Origin: Bacillus sp. FJAT-52991
GTDB taxonomy: Bacteria > Bacillota > Bacilli > Bacillales > Domibacillaceae
Reading direction: 5' to 3'
Length of the DNA: 64,000 nucleotides
Assembly (NCBI RefSeq): GCF_037201805.1
Contig: NZ_CP147404.1
Span: forward strand, 2,008,001 to 2,072,000
The notes beneath the pieces are model-generated. The model was not told the DNA's origin. It did no database searches and saw only the letters and a list, made by a program, of their open reading frames with translations. The translations under genes were made by a program, and so were the position numbers. Of the stretch, positions 52,731 to 62,360 are shown piece by piece. Position 1 is the stretch's first letter, and each line of letters opens with the position of its first letter.

Positions 52731-53063
52731 TTAGCAGGAACTTTTCATACAAATACAGCCTTTGACTTCAATGCCAAATCTTTTCAGAAGTCTAACGGCA
52801 AAGTTACGCTCCACAGTATTACCAGCAGCGATATAAACGATTTTTTCATTTAAATCAGCGGCGTAGCGAGGAATATACCCACAAGGCATTTGGATCGCTT
52901 CTTGTACAGGTACTTGATTGGCCTCCTGATAATCTCTTACATCAATAATCGGATAAGACTCTACCTCGTCTAATTGAATTTTCTCCACTGAAACAGGCCA
53001 ATATCTATAAGAAATCCCGATCAAGATGAATACTAATAATAGCAACATAAACATGGTAAACAT
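52731..53063 (-). CDS. membrane-anchored rhodanese-like protein, Cys-less active loop
   Basis: 110 aa: N-terminal membrane helix (about 2-21), then a rhodanese fold with YPIIDVRDYQEANQ, PCGYIPRYAADLN and YIAAGNTVERNFAVRLLKRFG. The active-site loop, normally C-x5-R, reads AAGNTVER and has lost the Cys. The C-terminal tail CICMKSSC adds three Cys. No sulfur transfer by the standard mechanism is expected; metal or redox sensing is possible (inference). Confidence 0.7.
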   Translation of the reverse strand: MFTMFMLLLLVFILIGISYRYWPVSVEKIQLDEVESYPIIDVRDYQEANQVPVQEAIQMPCGYIPRYAADLNEKIVYIAAGNTVERNFAVRLLKRFGIEVKGCICMKSSC

Positions 53064-53139
53064 AGTAGCAACCCCTTTCCGAATGTTATTTTATACTACA
53101 AGGGGTATATAAAGCAAGGATAAACTCTCAAATGTATCC

Positions 53140-54051
53140 CTATTTTTCCAACGCCTTTAGCTCGGAGATCATCGTCTCTTGATGTAAGCCTTCACCAATG
53201 ATGACAAGATTGTTCGGCATATTCATCTCTTCCGGCATCCATAAAGGCATGCCATAGGAATATTGAAACAACATCGGGTATTGCCTATTGCGGACAGGTA
53301 CATACCCCTTCATCCGGTAAAGTTGTTCACTCGTCCCTCGCAGCCATTGTTCAAATGCTTCGATATCAACACTTCCATGAAAGGTATGGCTAAAGACCGT
53401 CAAATGCAAATGATGATGAGCGTGAACAGACGTTCTTTCGCCTTTATGAGACATGTTCATGTCATTCAGTTGTTTCATCGAAATACGAGCATTGGTCGTT
53501 AAGCAAATCGGTGCATTCGCATTGATTTGTTGAATATCGTAAGCAATCATGCCTTGATCCATTTCAGACACCAGATCAATTTTATTAATAACTAATAAGT
53601 CGGCATGCTTAATTTGTTCATACATAAGCTGAAGCACAGCTGGTGACAAATGGGTCCGGTTTTTCCATGCAAGGCAATCAACAATCGTAATAATCCCTTT
53701 CCATTCTAACTTTTCAGCAAAAAGAGGAGACATGATTGCATCAATCGCTTCTACCGGATGAGCGGCTCCCGTCGTTTCAATAATTAAGTCATCGAATTCT
53801 TCTGTTAACAATAGCTCCTGTAATTGAGCTTCTAGCTTATCTTGAATCGTACAGCAAATGCAGCCGTTTAGAAGCTCTTTTAATGGCGTTTCCTCATCAA
53901 CCTCATCGGAATCAATCGAAATATCTCCTAGTTCATTCATTAGGACGGCTGGCCGACGATCGTTTGACTTTAAATGCTGCAATAGCTGCTTTAATAGCGT
54001 CGTTTTGCCGCTTCCTAAAAATCCTGACAGCACATATACTTGTTTTTTCAT
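53140..54051 (-). CDS. CobW/YjiA-family GTPase, probable metal chaperone
   Basis: 303 aa G3E GTPase: Walker A GFLGSGKTTLL, the metal-binding GCICC (CxCC) motif, IIETTGAAHP and NKIDLV for guanine. A His-rich stretch (VHAHHHLHL) and the CobW C-terminal domain follow. Members insert zinc into client proteins (ZNG1/ZigA type). ATG at 54051 with GGGTGG 4 nt upstream; GTG at 54060 is the alternative. No Zur box seen upstream. Confidence 0.88.
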   Translation of the reverse strand: MKKQVYVLSGFLGSGKTTLLKQLLQHLKSNDRRPAVLMNELGDISIDSDEVDEETPLKELLNGCICCTIQDKLEAQLQELLLTEEFDDLIIETTGAAHPVEAIDAIMSPLFAEKLEWKGIITIVDCLAWKNRTHLSPAVLQLMYEQIKHADLLVINKIDLVSEMDQGMIAYDIQQINANAPICLTTNARISMKQLNDMNMSHKGERTSVHAHHHLHLTVFSHTFHGSVDIEAFEQWLRGTSEQLYRMKGYVPVRNRQYPMLFQYSYGMPLWMPEEMNMPNNLVIIGEGLHQETMISELKALEK

Positions 54052-54084
54052 ACAGCCCACCCTTTTTTATGTAGTTAATCAAAA

Positions 54085-54136
54085 GAAAAGGCTGTTTTTA
54101 AAGAGAGTATGTCCTCTTTAAAACAGCCTTTTTTTG
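54085..54136. terminator. terminator after ctp gene
   Basis: AAAAGGCTGTTTTAAAGAG-type stem (GGCTGTTTT / AAAACAGCC) with T-runs on both strands. Confidence 0.85.
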
Positions 54137-54138
54137 CA

Positions 54139-55611
54139 TTAGGAAGCAGTTGGAACCTTCTGCTTCGTTAAAATCTCGATGGCTTTTTGTTTTTGTGTAT
54201 CATTTTGTTCAATTTTCTCTCTTAGCTTAGCCATGAGTTCGAGTGATGTTTTTCCTTCAATGATACCTGTTGCTTCAAGACCCATTCTAGTTTGGAATTG
54301 CTTCACAGCCGCCTCTGTCTCTTTATCAAATAAGCCGTCCACTTTTCCAGGGTTGATGCCAATCGCCTCTAACATCTTCTCAGCATTTTTCACTTCATCT
54401 GATAATTGATCCAGCTTCAATGGTTGATCTGGATTTAAGAAAGTTAAATTCGCATAATCCGGTAATTCAATCGTTACATCAGGTGTGATACCTTTTTTAT
54501 GAATCCAGTTACCATTTGGTGTTAACCATTTCGCCGTTGTAAACTTCAGATTAGAGCCGTCCTCGAATTCTGCTGATGTTTGAACGGTTCCTTTACCAAA
54601 TGTTTTCTCGCCAATGATTGGAATACCTGCTGACTCTTTCATAGCAGCTGCAAATATTTCAGAGGCACTTGCACTTCCACTGTCGACAAGCACAGCGACA
54701 GGAAGGTCAACTTTTGGCTTGTTGTCAGACACAAACTTCTCGCGTTTTCCTGTATGATCTTCCACCTGGAATAACACTTTGCCTTCTGGTACAAACATAT
54801 TTGTGATTTCTATCGCTTGATCCAATAACCCTCCAGGATTTTGTCTCAAGTCAAGAATCATGGATTTCATGCCTTGTGCTTTCATATCTTCTATAGCTTT
54901 TTCCAATTCTTTTGCCGTATGATCTGAAAAGCTCGTAATTTGAATATGAGCTACTTTATGATCATCCATTTTCGCATAAACGGTTTCAACTGGAATCTCA
55001 TCGCGTACAATCGTCATTTCGATTGGTTTCGGTGTTCCTGCACGCTGAATTTCCAATTTTACTTTTGTTCCTTTTTCGCCACGAATCAGCATGACTGCTT
55101 CAGAGGCCCCCATGCCTTCCACGCTCTTGCCATCTACCGAAAGAACTTTATCATTCGGTTTAATGCCGGCTTTCTCAGCTGGCGATCCTTTAATTGGAGA
55201 AACAATCATAATCGCTCCGTCTTCTTCTCTGATTTCAGCACCAATTCCTTCAAAGGAAGCTGAAACACTTTCATTGAAGCTCTTTGCTTCCTTTTGATCC
55301 ATATAATCTGAGTACGGATCATCTAGGGAGTCCAACATACCATTAATCGCACCATTTATGAGCTGATCCTCATCTAAGTCTTTGTAATAGTTACTTTGTA
55401 ACTTGTCATACGCTTCATATAACTTGGCAAACTCATTACGAGGCGTCACGCCCACTTCCGCTGCTTTTTCATCGCCGAAAGCTAGAGCAATCGTGGTAAT
55501 AGCTGCTGAGACAAAGACGAGAAAGAATACAAGCATAACGAAATGAAACTTCTTCAACCGAATATAATGGGTTTGCTTGTCACCAGACTGTTCGGATTTA
55601 TTTTCTTCCAT
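54139..55611 (-). CDS. ctpB: carboxy-terminal processing protease (CtpA/CtpB)
   Basis: 490 aa, S41 family. Membrane anchor (KKFHFVMLVFFLVFVSAAITTIAL), PDZ domain (around GIGAEIREEDGAIMIVSPIKGSPAEKAGIKPNDKVLSVDGKSVEGM), catalytic Ser in VDSGSASASEIFAAAM and Lys in KTFGKGTVQ, then a C-terminal peptidoglycan-binding repeat (GKVDGLFDKETEAAVKQFQ). CtpB helps cleave SpoIVFA during sporulation; this could equally be CtpA. ATG at 55611 is preferred over 55662. Single gene. Confidence 0.85.
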   Translation of the reverse strand: MEENKSEQSGDKQTHYIRLKKFHFVMLVFFLVFVSAAITTIALAFGDEKAAEVGVTPRNEFAKLYEAYDKLQSNYYKDLDEDQLINGAINGMLDSLDDPYSDYMDQKEAKSFNESVSASFEGIGAEIREEDGAIMIVSPIKGSPAEKAGIKPNDKVLSVDGKSVEGMGASEAVMLIRGEKGTKVKLEIQRAGTPKPIEMTIVRDEIPVETVYAKMDDHKVAHIQITSFSDHTAKELEKAIEDMKAQGMKSMILDLRQNPGGLLDQAIEITNMFVPEGKVLFQVEDHTGKREKFVSDNKPKVDLPVAVLVDSGSASASEIFAAAMKESAGIPIIGEKTFGKGTVQTSAEFEDGSNLKFTTAKWLTPNGNWIHKKGITPDVTIELPDYANLTFLNPDQPLKLDQLSDEVKNAEKMLEAIGINPGKVDGLFDKETEAAVKQFQTRMGLEATGIIEGKTSLELMAKLREKIEQNDTQKQKAIEILTKQKVPTAS

Positions 55612-55689
55612 GTTGCTCACCGCTTTCCATCCTGTAGTACAGTTATTTTTCAACTCTTCCATTCTAACAGTTTTTCAATTAATAAAAAA

Positions 55690-55726
55690 GAAAAAACTCC
55701 CCATTTCATGGAATGGGAAGTTTTTT
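55690..55726 (-). terminator. terminator after copZ
   Basis: AAACTTCCCATT / AATGGGGAGTTT stem with TTTTTTC on the minus strand. Confidence 0.8.
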
Positions 55727-55729
55727 CAC

Positions 55730-55936
55730 TTATTCTACATCGTATCCTTGGTCTTCTACAGCGGCTTTCATTTGAGTCACCGTTGCTTTTTCATGATCGA
55801 ATTCAACCGCTACAGAACCACTTGGTAAATCAACGGCTACTTCTTTCACACCTTCTACTTCTAATAATGCTGATTTCACTGCTTTCTCGCAATGTCCGCA
55901 AGTCATTCCTTTTACTTGTAAAGTGATTTGTTCCAT
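55730..55936 (-). CDS. copZ: copper chaperone CopZ
   Basis: 68 aa HMA domain: VKGMTCGHCEKAVKSALLEVEGVKEVAVDLPSGSVAVEFD has the GMTCxxC copper site. Carries Cu(I) to the CopA ATPase. ATG at 55936 has GGAGG 8 nt upstream. It follows copA after a 218-bp gap containing a set of nested palindromes, the reverse of the copZ-copA order in B. subtilis. Confidence 0.93.
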   Translation of the reverse strand: MEQITLQVKGMTCGHCEKAVKSALLEVEGVKEVAVDLPSGSVAVEFDHEKATVTQMKAAVEDQGYDVE

Positions 55937-55986
55937 GTTCTTTTCCTCCAATTTTTAATTTTAACTGTGTTAAATTATCATATTGA

Positions 55987-56121
55987 TTTTTGACTCATTT
56001 GAATGGAATGAAAAGAAAACTAAAGAGAAAATGCATTTTCTCAACGTTTTTTTCATTCCATTCACTTTCAGCATCTGCTGAAAGCGTGCAAAATGGCCAT
56101 TTTGCACGAATGAGTCAAAAA
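55987..56121. repeat. nested cloverleaf-like palindromic element
   Basis: Outer arms TTTTTGACTCATT (55987-55999) / AATGAGTCAAAAA (56109-56121). Inside: GAATGGAATGAAAA (56001-56014) / TTTTCATTCCATTC (56050-56063) enclosing GAGAAAATGCATTTTCTC (56025-56042), then CTTTCAGCA-TC-TGCTGAAAG (56065-56084), then the perfect 24-bp palindrome at 56085-56108. All helices are mismatch-free. Lies between copA and copZ. No ORF. Confidence 0.8.
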
Positions 56122-56153
56122 TAGTCGAAATCAACATCGTTGTTTAGAAAAGC

Positions 56154-58550
56154 CTAAACTTTAACTCGTTTTAACCTTAGGGAATTGGTTACAACTGAGA
56201 CGGAGCTAAATGCCATCGCCGCCCCCGCTACCCAAGGAGCGAGTAAACCGAGCGCCGCAACAGGAACACCGACTCCATTGTAAATCAATGCCCAAAATAA
56301 ATTTTGGCGAATGTTTTTGATGGTTTCTTTGCTGAGCTTGATTGCTTTTGGAATGAGCAATAAATCGCCGCCAAGCAATGTAATGTCCGCTGCCTCAATC
56401 GCCACATCTGTTCCTGTGCCAATCGCCATCCCCACATCGGCCAAAGCTAATGCCGGAGCATCATTAATCCCATCGCCCACCATGCCAACAACGAACCCTT
56501 TCGCTTGTAGCTCTTCCACCTTATTTGCCTTATCTTGCGGCAAAACTTCAGCGAAAATATGCTCCTCTTGAATCCCCACTTCTCGGCCAATCGCTTTCGC
56601 TGTTCGACTGTTGTCTCCTGTCAGCATATAAACAGTGATGCCTTGGCTTACTAAGTGATCGATCGCTTGTTTCGCTGTTTCTTTAATCGTATCTGCTACG
56701 GCAATAAGACCACTTAAGCGTTGATCGACAGAGATTAACATCGCCGTTTTCCCTTGCTCCTCTAGCTGGAGCACTTTCTCTTTATATGGACTGAAATCCA
56801 CACCGTTTTCCTTCATCCATTTTCGCGAGCCGACGAGCACTTTTTTTCCAGCGATTTCTGCTTGAATCCCATGACCAGGAATCGCTTCGAACGCGGTGGG
56901 AGCCGTCCATTGAATTCCTTTTTCCTCGGCATAACGAACAATCGCTTCCGCTAAAGGATGTTCCGAATTTTTTTCCGCTGACGCTAACAGCGATAGAACT
57001 TCATCATCGATCGCTTCAAAATCGGTCACTTCAGGCTTCCCTTTAGTGATCGTACCTGTTTTATCGAGGATGATGGCGTTTAAGCGCTGGGCGTTTTCTA
57101 AATGCTCTCCGCCTTTAAATAAAATCCCATTTTCGGCTCCTTTTCCTGAACCAACCATAATCGATGTGGGCGTGGCAAGACCCAATGCACAAGGACAAGC
57201 AATAACTAATACAGCAATCGCCGCCTCAAGGGCCGCCGCCGTATTGCCGCGATCGACGAATGTGATCCACACAAGAAAAGTGAAAAGAGCAATCACAACA
57301 ACAATCGGAACAAATATTCCAGATACTTGATCGGCTACACGTTGGATCGGCGCTTTGCTTCCTTGCGCTTGTTCCACCGCACGAATAATACCAGATAGGG
57401 CGGTCTCTTCTCCTACTTTGACAGCTTTCACTGTTAACGAACCATTTTTATTGATCGTTGCACCAATGACTGCATCACCGATGGCTTTTTCAACAGGAAT
57501 GGATTCTCCGGTAATCATGGATTCATCGACACTGGTCGTTCCAGATTGAATCACACCGTCAACCGGAATTTTCTCTCCTGGTTTCACGACTAATATATCA
57601 CCGGGCACCACTTGATCAACTGGCAGCTTCACTTCTTGCCCATTTTTTACTACTGTTGCATATTTCGCTTGTAAATTCAAAAGAGAAGAGATCGCTTCGG
57701 TCGTCCGCCCCTTCGCTCTTGCTTCAAGCAGCTTGCCGAATAAAATGAGTGTAATTAATACCGCACTCGTTTCAAAATATAAATGCGGTTGTTCACTTGT
57801 TCCGATCGTGCGAATGGCTTCAAAGAGACTGTAAAAATAAGCAGCTGATGTCCCAAGTGCTACTAACACATCCATATTAGCACTTCGATTGCGAAGAGCT
57901 TTATAAGCCCCTTCATAAAATGACCAGCCGATGATAAACTGAACCGGCGTCGCTAATAGGAGCTGCACCCATGGATTCATGAGAACATGAGGCACAGGCA
58001 CATTCAGATCGAATGGCAAATGGGCAAACATCGTATAAAGAAGCGGCAATGATAACAAAGCAGAAACGAGAAGCTTTCGTTTTTTCGCTTCATATTCCTC
58101 TTCTTTATATGCTACTTTTTCTTGTTGCCCTTGCTTTTCTTTCGCTTCATAGCCGAGCTTTTCAATCCTCTCGACAATCCCCTCTACAGAAGTGACACCT
58201 GACTCAAATTCGACAGAAGCCGTTTCCGCGGTTAAATTCACGACCGCCGTTTTGACTCCATCCATTTTATTGAGCACTTTTTCAATTCTAGTGGAACAAG
58301 CGGCACACGTCATCCCAAACACATCTAGCTCTATTTTTTCTGTGCGTACACCATAGCCCATCTTTTCAATCTTTTCCGCAAGGTCCTTCGGTGACACTTG
58401 CTCATTATCGATCGTAATAGACGCGGTTTCCATCGTTAAATTCACATTTGCCTCTACTCCATCCATTTTGTTCAATACTTTTTCAATTCTGGTGGAGCAA
58501 GCGGCACATGTCATGCCGGATATTTTCAAATTGATGTGTTGTTGACTCAT
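56154..58550 (-). CDS. copA: copper-exporting P1B-type ATPase
   Basis: 798 aa. Two N-terminal HMA domains with GMTCAAC (about 13-19 and 80-86), eight membrane helices, transport motif CPC in [11 protein letters not shown], phosphorylation site [23 protein letters not shown] (HP motif), TGDN and [10 protein letters not shown] hinge. Exports Cu(I). GGGAATAG precedes the ATG. 30 bp downstream of csoR and under its control. Confidence 0.96.
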   Translation of the reverse strand: MSQQHINLKISGMTCAACSTRIEKVLNKMDGVEANVNLTMETASITIDNEQVSPKDLAEKIEKMGYGVRTEKIELDVFGMTCAACSTRIEKVLNKMDGVKTAVVNLTAETASVEFESGVTSVEGIVERIEKLGYEAKEKQGQQEKVAYKEEEYEAKKRKLLVSALLSLPLLYTMFAHLPFDLNVPVPHVLMNPWVQLLLATPVQFIIGWSFYEGAYKALRNRSANMDVLVALGTSAAYFYSLFEAIRTIGTSEQPHLYFETSAVLITLILFGKLLEARAKGRTTEAISSLLNLQAKYATVVKNGQEVKLPVDQVVPGDILVVKPGEKIPVDGVIQSGTTSVDESMITGESIPVEKAIGDAVIGATINKNGSLTVKAVKVGEETALSGIIRAVEQAQGSKAPIQRVADQVSGIFVPIVVVIALFTFLVWITFVDRGNTAAALEAAIAVLVIACPCALGLATPTSIMVGSGKGAENGILFKGGEHLENAQRLNAIILDKTGTITKGKPEVTDFEAIDDEVLSLLASAEKNSEHPLAEAIVRYAEEKGIQWTAPTAFEAIPGHGIQAEIAGKKVLVGSRKWMKENGVDFSPYKEKVLQLEEQGKTAMLISVDQRLSGLIAVADTIKETAKQAIDHLVSQGITVYMLTGDNSRTAKAIGREVGIQEEHIFAEVLPQDKANKVEELQAKGFVVGMVGDGINDAPALALADVGMAIGTGTDVAIEAADITLLGGDLLLIPKAIKLSKETIKNIRQNLFWALIYNGVGVPVAALGLLAPWVAGAAMAFSSVSVVTNSLRLKRVKV

Positions 58551-58580
58551 TCCTATTCCCTTCTTTCGTCAACCTGTTGA

Positions 58581-58883
58581 TTATGTTCGACTAAATTGGT
58601 TAAATACCTTCATCAATTCGTCGATGGCCTCCTTCCCTTCACCCGATTGAATGGCATTTGCTACGCAATGGTGGGTATGATTTTCCAACACTTGCATCCC
58701 AACATTTTTTAACGCCGACTGAATGGCGGTAATTTGTACAAGAATATCTACACAATAACGATCTTCATCAATCATTTTTTGAATTCCACGAACTTGGCCT
58801 TCAATTCGATTTAACCGATTTAATAGCTGCTTCTTCTGTTGCTCACTTCGATGAGACACTGTGCGATGCGGTTCGTTTTCCAT
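58581..58883 (-). CDS. csoR: copper-sensing repressor CsoR
   Basis: 100 aa four-helix bundle. Copper ligands C-H-C in RYCVDILVQI and LENHTHHCVANAI. RLNRIEGQVRGIQKMIDEDRYC is the family signature. ATG at 58883 follows AGAGGTGAAAATT; GTG 9 nt earlier is less likely. Represses itself, copA and probably copZ until Cu(I) binds. Confidence 0.94.
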   Translation of the reverse strand: MENEPHRTVSHRSEQQKKQLLNRLNRIEGQVRGIQKMIDEDRYCVDILVQITAIQSALKNVGMQVLENHTHHCVANAIQSGEGKEAIDELMKVFNQFSRT

Positions 58884-58907
58884 AATTTTCACCTCTTGTT
58901 TTATACT

Positions 58908-58924
58908 ATACCCATGTATGGTAT
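58908..58924. promoter_or_regulatory. CsoR operator
   Basis: ATACC-atacat-GGGTAT (read on the minus strand), the pseudo-palindrome typical of CsoR targets, 25 nt upstream of the csoR start. Confidence 0.75.
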
Positions 58925-58940
58925 ATTAGTCAAGAAAAAA

Positions 58941-58980
58941 ATGCTTAGCCACTCCTTTGTCATCGATCGTAGCTAAGCAT
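58941..58980 (-). terminator. terminator after M15 peptidase gene
   Basis: ATGCTTAGC / GCTAAGCAT stem with a seven-T run on the minus strand. Confidence 0.85.
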
Positions 58981-58990
58981 GATGGATATA

Positions 58991-59779
58991 TTAAATTTTC
59001 TCTACGTTGTTGAAATATTCTTCTAGTGTCCAGTCATTTTCAAAGATGTCTTTCGCCGCATCTTTTCCGACATAACGAAAATGCCATGGCTCATACATAT
59101 AATGTGTAATATCTTCTTTGTTTTTCGGATAACGTAAAATGAAGCCAAATTGATGAGCATTTTTTTCTAACCATTGGCCTTCCGGTGTCGTTTCAAACGA
59201 TTGAACAAGGTCGAATTGAACACTTTCTGCTGAAATGTCCATCGTTAAACCTGTTTGATGCTCACTAGAACCCGGTGGAGCCACTGCTTCTAATGCTTTC
59301 TCTTCCCCCACTTTGGCGATTTGATTCGCCAAAATTTGTTGCTGTCGCTCATAGGAACGATACCCGGAAACAGCAAATAAATGAATGCCGTCTGCCTCGG
59401 CTGCTTGGAACATCTCTTCCATCGCTTCAGCTGCTTCTTTTCTCATATAGCTTTTTTCAATATCTTGATTCCCAAAAGAAAAAGGAACATTTGGACGAAC
59501 TAAATCGGCCGGTTTATAGTCTCCTGGTAAAGCGAATTCCTTATTCACTAAAGCCATCACATTCTCTGGATTCGCAATCACTGCTTTTCCATCCACTTGC
59601 TTCACTTCATTGAAAAAAGCCGCTTCCAGCTGTGGCCCTGATGGTTGATTGACTTTTTTCTCTGCTTTCTCTTCTTTGACCGCTTCAGTTTTTTCTTTCT
59701 CTGCTTTCTTCTCTTCGTCTGCTGACTGACATCCGCCAAGTAATAATACAGCAGACAATAATAATCCTGTTTTCTTCAT
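58991..59779 (-). CDS. M15B D,D-carboxypeptidase lipoprotein (VanY/LdcB type)
   Basis: 262 aa. Lipobox LLGGC (Cys about 17), a KE-rich spacer (KKAEKEKTEAVKEEKAEKK), then the peptidase: FAVSGYRSYERQQQI, PPGSSEHQTGLTMDIS (Zn His and Asp) and EPWHFRYVG (Glu and Zn His). Trims peptidoglycan stem peptides outside the membrane. ATG at 59779 with AAGGTG upstream. Monocistronic. Confidence 0.9.
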   Translation of the reverse strand: MKKTGLLLSAVLLLGGCQSADEEKKAEKEKTEAVKEEKAEKKVNQPSGPQLEAAFFNEVKQVDGKAVIANPENVMALVNKEFALPGDYKPADLVRPNVPFSFGNQDIEKSYMRKEAAEAMEEMFQAAEADGIHLFAVSGYRSYERQQQILANQIAKVGEEKALEAVAPPGSSEHQTGLTMDISAESVQFDLVQSFETTPEGQWLEKNAHQFGFILRYPKNKEDITHYMYEPWHFRYVGKDAAKDIFENDWTLEEYFNNVEKI

Positions 59780-59819
59780 GTAGTTCACCTTATTTCCCCA
59801 TTATCTCATTTGACACAGG

Positions 59820-59850
59820 AAAGCCAGCCTTTTCTATGCTTGGCTGGCCT
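59820..59850 (-). terminator. hairpin terminator after deoD
   Basis: GGCCAGCC / GGCTGGCT stem; the T-run after it is weak (TTTCC). Confidence 0.6.
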
Positions 59851-59858
59851 CCCTATGA

Positions 59859-60563
59859 TCATTCTTGAATAGCAGCTTCTAAAGCTACTTCAATCATCTC
59901 ATTAAACGTCGTTTGCCGTTCTTCCGCTGTCGTCTCTTCTCCCGTAATAATATGATCACTGACAGTTAGTACGGAAAGCGCTTTGCGGCCAAATTTCGCT
60001 GCAAGCGTGTAAAGAGCGGACGTTTCCATTTCAATCGCTAAAATGCCGTAATCGGCCCACTTTTGATGCTCAGCATTGTCATTATAAAACATATCTGCGG
60101 TAAATACGTTACCTACTTTTAAATGAAGGCCTTTTTCTGTACCAGCATCATAGGCCTTCTTCAATAAATCCCAGTTTGCTGTCGGCGCATAATCGATGCC
60201 ATTAAATGTGAATCGGTTCATTTGCGAATCCGTCGACGCGCTCATCGCTAAAATGACGTCACGCACGTTCACATCTTTTTGAATCGCTCCGCACGTGCCT
60301 ACTCGAATTAAGTTCTGGACATTGTAGCTTTGCATTAATTCATTGATGTAAATAGAGATGGATGGAACACCCATTCCAGTACCTTGGACAGATACTCTTT
60401 TTCCTTTATAAGTACCTGTATAGCCGAACATATTACGTACCTCGTTATAACAAACAGGATTGTCTAAAAATGTTTCAGCAATATACTTTGCTCGTAAAGG
60501 GTCTCCTGGTAAAAGGACTGTTTCAGCAATTTCGTTTTCCTTTGCTCCAATGTGAATGCTCAT
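59859..60563 (-). CDS. deoD: purine-nucleoside phosphorylase DeoD
   Basis: 234 aa, hexameric low-mass [30 protein letters not shown] (phosphate loop GDP), RVGTCGAIQ (Arg), [13 protein letters not shown] (ribose Glu/Met/Glu) and [11 protein letters not shown] (catalytic Asp). Cleaves purine nucleosides in salvage. ATG at 60563 with GGAGG 7 nt upstream. Single gene. Confidence 0.96.
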   Translation of the reverse strand: MSIHIGAKENEIAETVLLPGDPLRAKYIAETFLDNPVCYNEVRNMFGYTGTYKGKRVSVQGTGMGVPSISIYINELMQSYNVQNLIRVGTCGAIQKDVNVRDVILAMSASTDSQMNRFTFNGIDYAPTANWDLLKKAYDAGTEKGLHLKVGNVFTADMFYNDNAEHQKWADYGILAIEMETSALYTLAAKFGRKALSVLTVSDHIITGEETTAEERQTTFNEMIEVALEAAIQE

Positions 60564-60631
60564 AATCAAACCTCCAGTAGGATAGCTATTGCATCATTCA
60601 TTGTAATCTTTTTATATAGCAGTTGCAATCG

Positions 60632-61402
60632 TTACATGTGAGCAGAAATGATTTCTGTTAACTTCTCTTTTAGTCGCGGTACATCTTGAGCCGTAATGTG
60701 AACATTGATATGGCTTTCATCCATTTCAAGCGCCTCCGCAAGAAAACCACCTAGCCCTCTCGCTTTGCGATCGACTTCAATTAATAGACGAGCAGATTGC
60801 TCTGTTTGCGAAATAAACATCAGTTCAAGCTCATCAAGTCGACCACGGAATGCCCCTGCTGTTGGTGCAAATTCAAATTCTTGTACGAACGGATAGTGAC
60901 TAGAAATTTTTAGAGAAGCTTGTTCACACTCAACTTTACGCAAACGGAAACCAAGCGACTCAATTTGTTCTAAGATCTTAGTCGCAAGCAAAGTTGGGCG
61001 AACTTCTATGTAGTCTTTATCTTCTGGGTCGACCGCATTTTTAATATCTAACCCCGTCTCGACCCATACGCGAGTCGTACCATAAGTGATCGGCGTATCC
61101 ATAGGCAATTCCAGTTCAAATGGAATCACTTTCATTTCCCCTGCTCCGATCGTAAAAGGCTCATTCAGCTTCTGCTTTGTTACTGAAGCATAATCTGTAT
61201 ACTTACGATCATCCGTTTCACGCGTGTACGTTGTATTTACCTTTAAGTAAATCGAATCGATTTCTTGAGGAACGTTACCGCCATAAATTTCAACCTTCCC
61301 GCGCATCATCTCTCCAGCCGTATATTCTGATCGCTCCAACTTCGTATCAACTCTCGCTCCGCCTACACCAAAACTTGCTAGTACTTTATTAAAAAATGAC
61401 AT
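60632..61402 (-). CDS. spo0M: sporulation-control protein Spo0M
   Basis: 256 aa arrestin-like cytoplasmic protein: SFFNKVLASFGVGGARVDTKLE at the N-terminus and GLGGFLAEALEMDESH near the end are Spo0M hallmarks. Influences the phosphorelay stage of sporulation. GGGGG-type site before the ATG. Monocistronic next to deoD. Confidence 0.92.
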   Translation of the reverse strand: MSFFNKVLASFGVGGARVDTKLERSEYTAGEMMRGKVEIYGGNVPQEIDSIYLKVNTTYTRETDDRKYTDYASVTKQKLNEPFTIGAGEMKVIPFELELPMDTPITYGTTRVWVETGLDIKNAVDPEDKDYIEVRPTLLATKILEQIESLGFRLRKVECEQASLKISSHYPFVQEFEFAPTAGAFRGRLDELELMFISQTEQSARLLIEVDRKARGLGGFLAEALEMDESHINVHITAQDVPRLKEKLTEIISAHM

Positions 61403-61471
61403 CGAAAATTCCCCCTAATAATTTTTTCGCTACCTAATCATACGTACACAAAAAGCAAAAGGTTTCATTTT

Positions 61472-61696
61472 TTAATCTTTTTCTTCCTCGATGTATCTTT
61501 CCCACGCTTCATCAAAGATGGACATGCTCCGTAAATACAACCCATTAAGCTCTAAATATCGACTTAATTCATCATAGTTTGCTTCCCCCTTTGGAAAGCT
61601 GTGATCCTTAAACGCATGATTGGCAAAATCAGCTATATCATCGCGTGGAGGTTCCTCCCGATACTTCATTAAATAATGAAAAAACGATTTTCGCAC
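61472..61696 (-). CDS. yozE: YozE family protein (UPF0346)
   Basis: 74 aa. SFFHYLMKYREEPPRDDIADFANHAFKDHSFPKGEANYDELSRYLE is the YozE/SAM-like signature, ending in an acidic tail. Cytoplasmic, role unknown. GGAGGAGAAT before the ATG. Third in a run from ypmR and ypmS, possibly cotranscribed. Confidence 0.88.
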   Translation of the reverse strand: MRKSFFHYLMKYREEPPRDDIADFANHAFKDHSFPKGEANYDELSRYLELNGLYLRSMSIFDEAWERYIEEEKD

Positions 61697-61757
61697 TTAT
61701 TCTCCTCCTTTTATCATCAAAATAATAGCAGATGTAAAGATGAAAACATCCATTCGA

Positions 61758-62360
61758 TTACTTTTGAGCGGCGTTAGTTTGTGGTTCTTCTCCTAGAAGC
61801 ATGAATGTAAATTGAATATCATCTTTTTTCAAATTAAATTGATCAGCACGCACTTTCATACCGTTTTCTAATTCTAAATCATTCAACGAAAGGTAGATCA
61901 TTTGATCGTTTGGCATAAATTTCACCCAGTCTGGGAATGGGTAGGCATTTTTAGCCGCATTCATCACATAAGAAACAGGAAGATTCACTTGCCCAACCTT
62001 CAGTTCTTTTTGCTTTAACATAATGTCCCCGTTTTCTAATGCTTTCGGTTCAAACGTGAGCTTATAATCCACGTCACTTGAAAACACAGGTATTTTTCCA
62101 TACATAATGACTTCATCTTTCAAGTACATATTCAATTCTATTGGACTATTTTTTGCTTCTTCCTCAATATAGGATTGTATCAGCCTATTTAAATCTTCTT
62201 TATTCGACGTCATTTGAAACTCAACCGCACCTTCTAGTGGAGTGGATGTCGGTATCGCATCGTCTTTCATAGGAGAGAACAATATCACACCAATAGCGAT
62301 CAACACCAATAAGTTCACCGCTAACACTCCGATAAACGCATATTTCCAAACATTTCTCAT
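61758..62360 (-). CDS. ypmS: YpmS family protein (DUF2140)
   Basis: 200 aa, one N-terminal membrane helix (WKYAFIGVLAVNLLVLIAIGVILF) and an extracytoplasmic beta-rich domain with VEFQMTSNKEDLNRLIQSYI and DVDYKLTFEPKALENGDIMLK. Start overlaps the ypmR stop by 4 bp, indicating coupling and a shared membrane-surface role. Confidence 0.9.
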   Translation of the reverse strand: MRNVWKYAFIGVLAVNLLVLIAIGVILFSPMKDDAIPTSTPLEGAVEFQMTSNKEDLNRLIQSYIEEEAKNSPIELNMYLKDEVIMYGKIPVFSSDVDYKLTFEPKALENGDIMLKQKELKVGQVNLPVSYVMNAAKNAYPFPDWVKFMPNDQMIYLSLNDLELENGMKVRADQFNLKKDDIQFTFMLLGEEPQTNAAQK

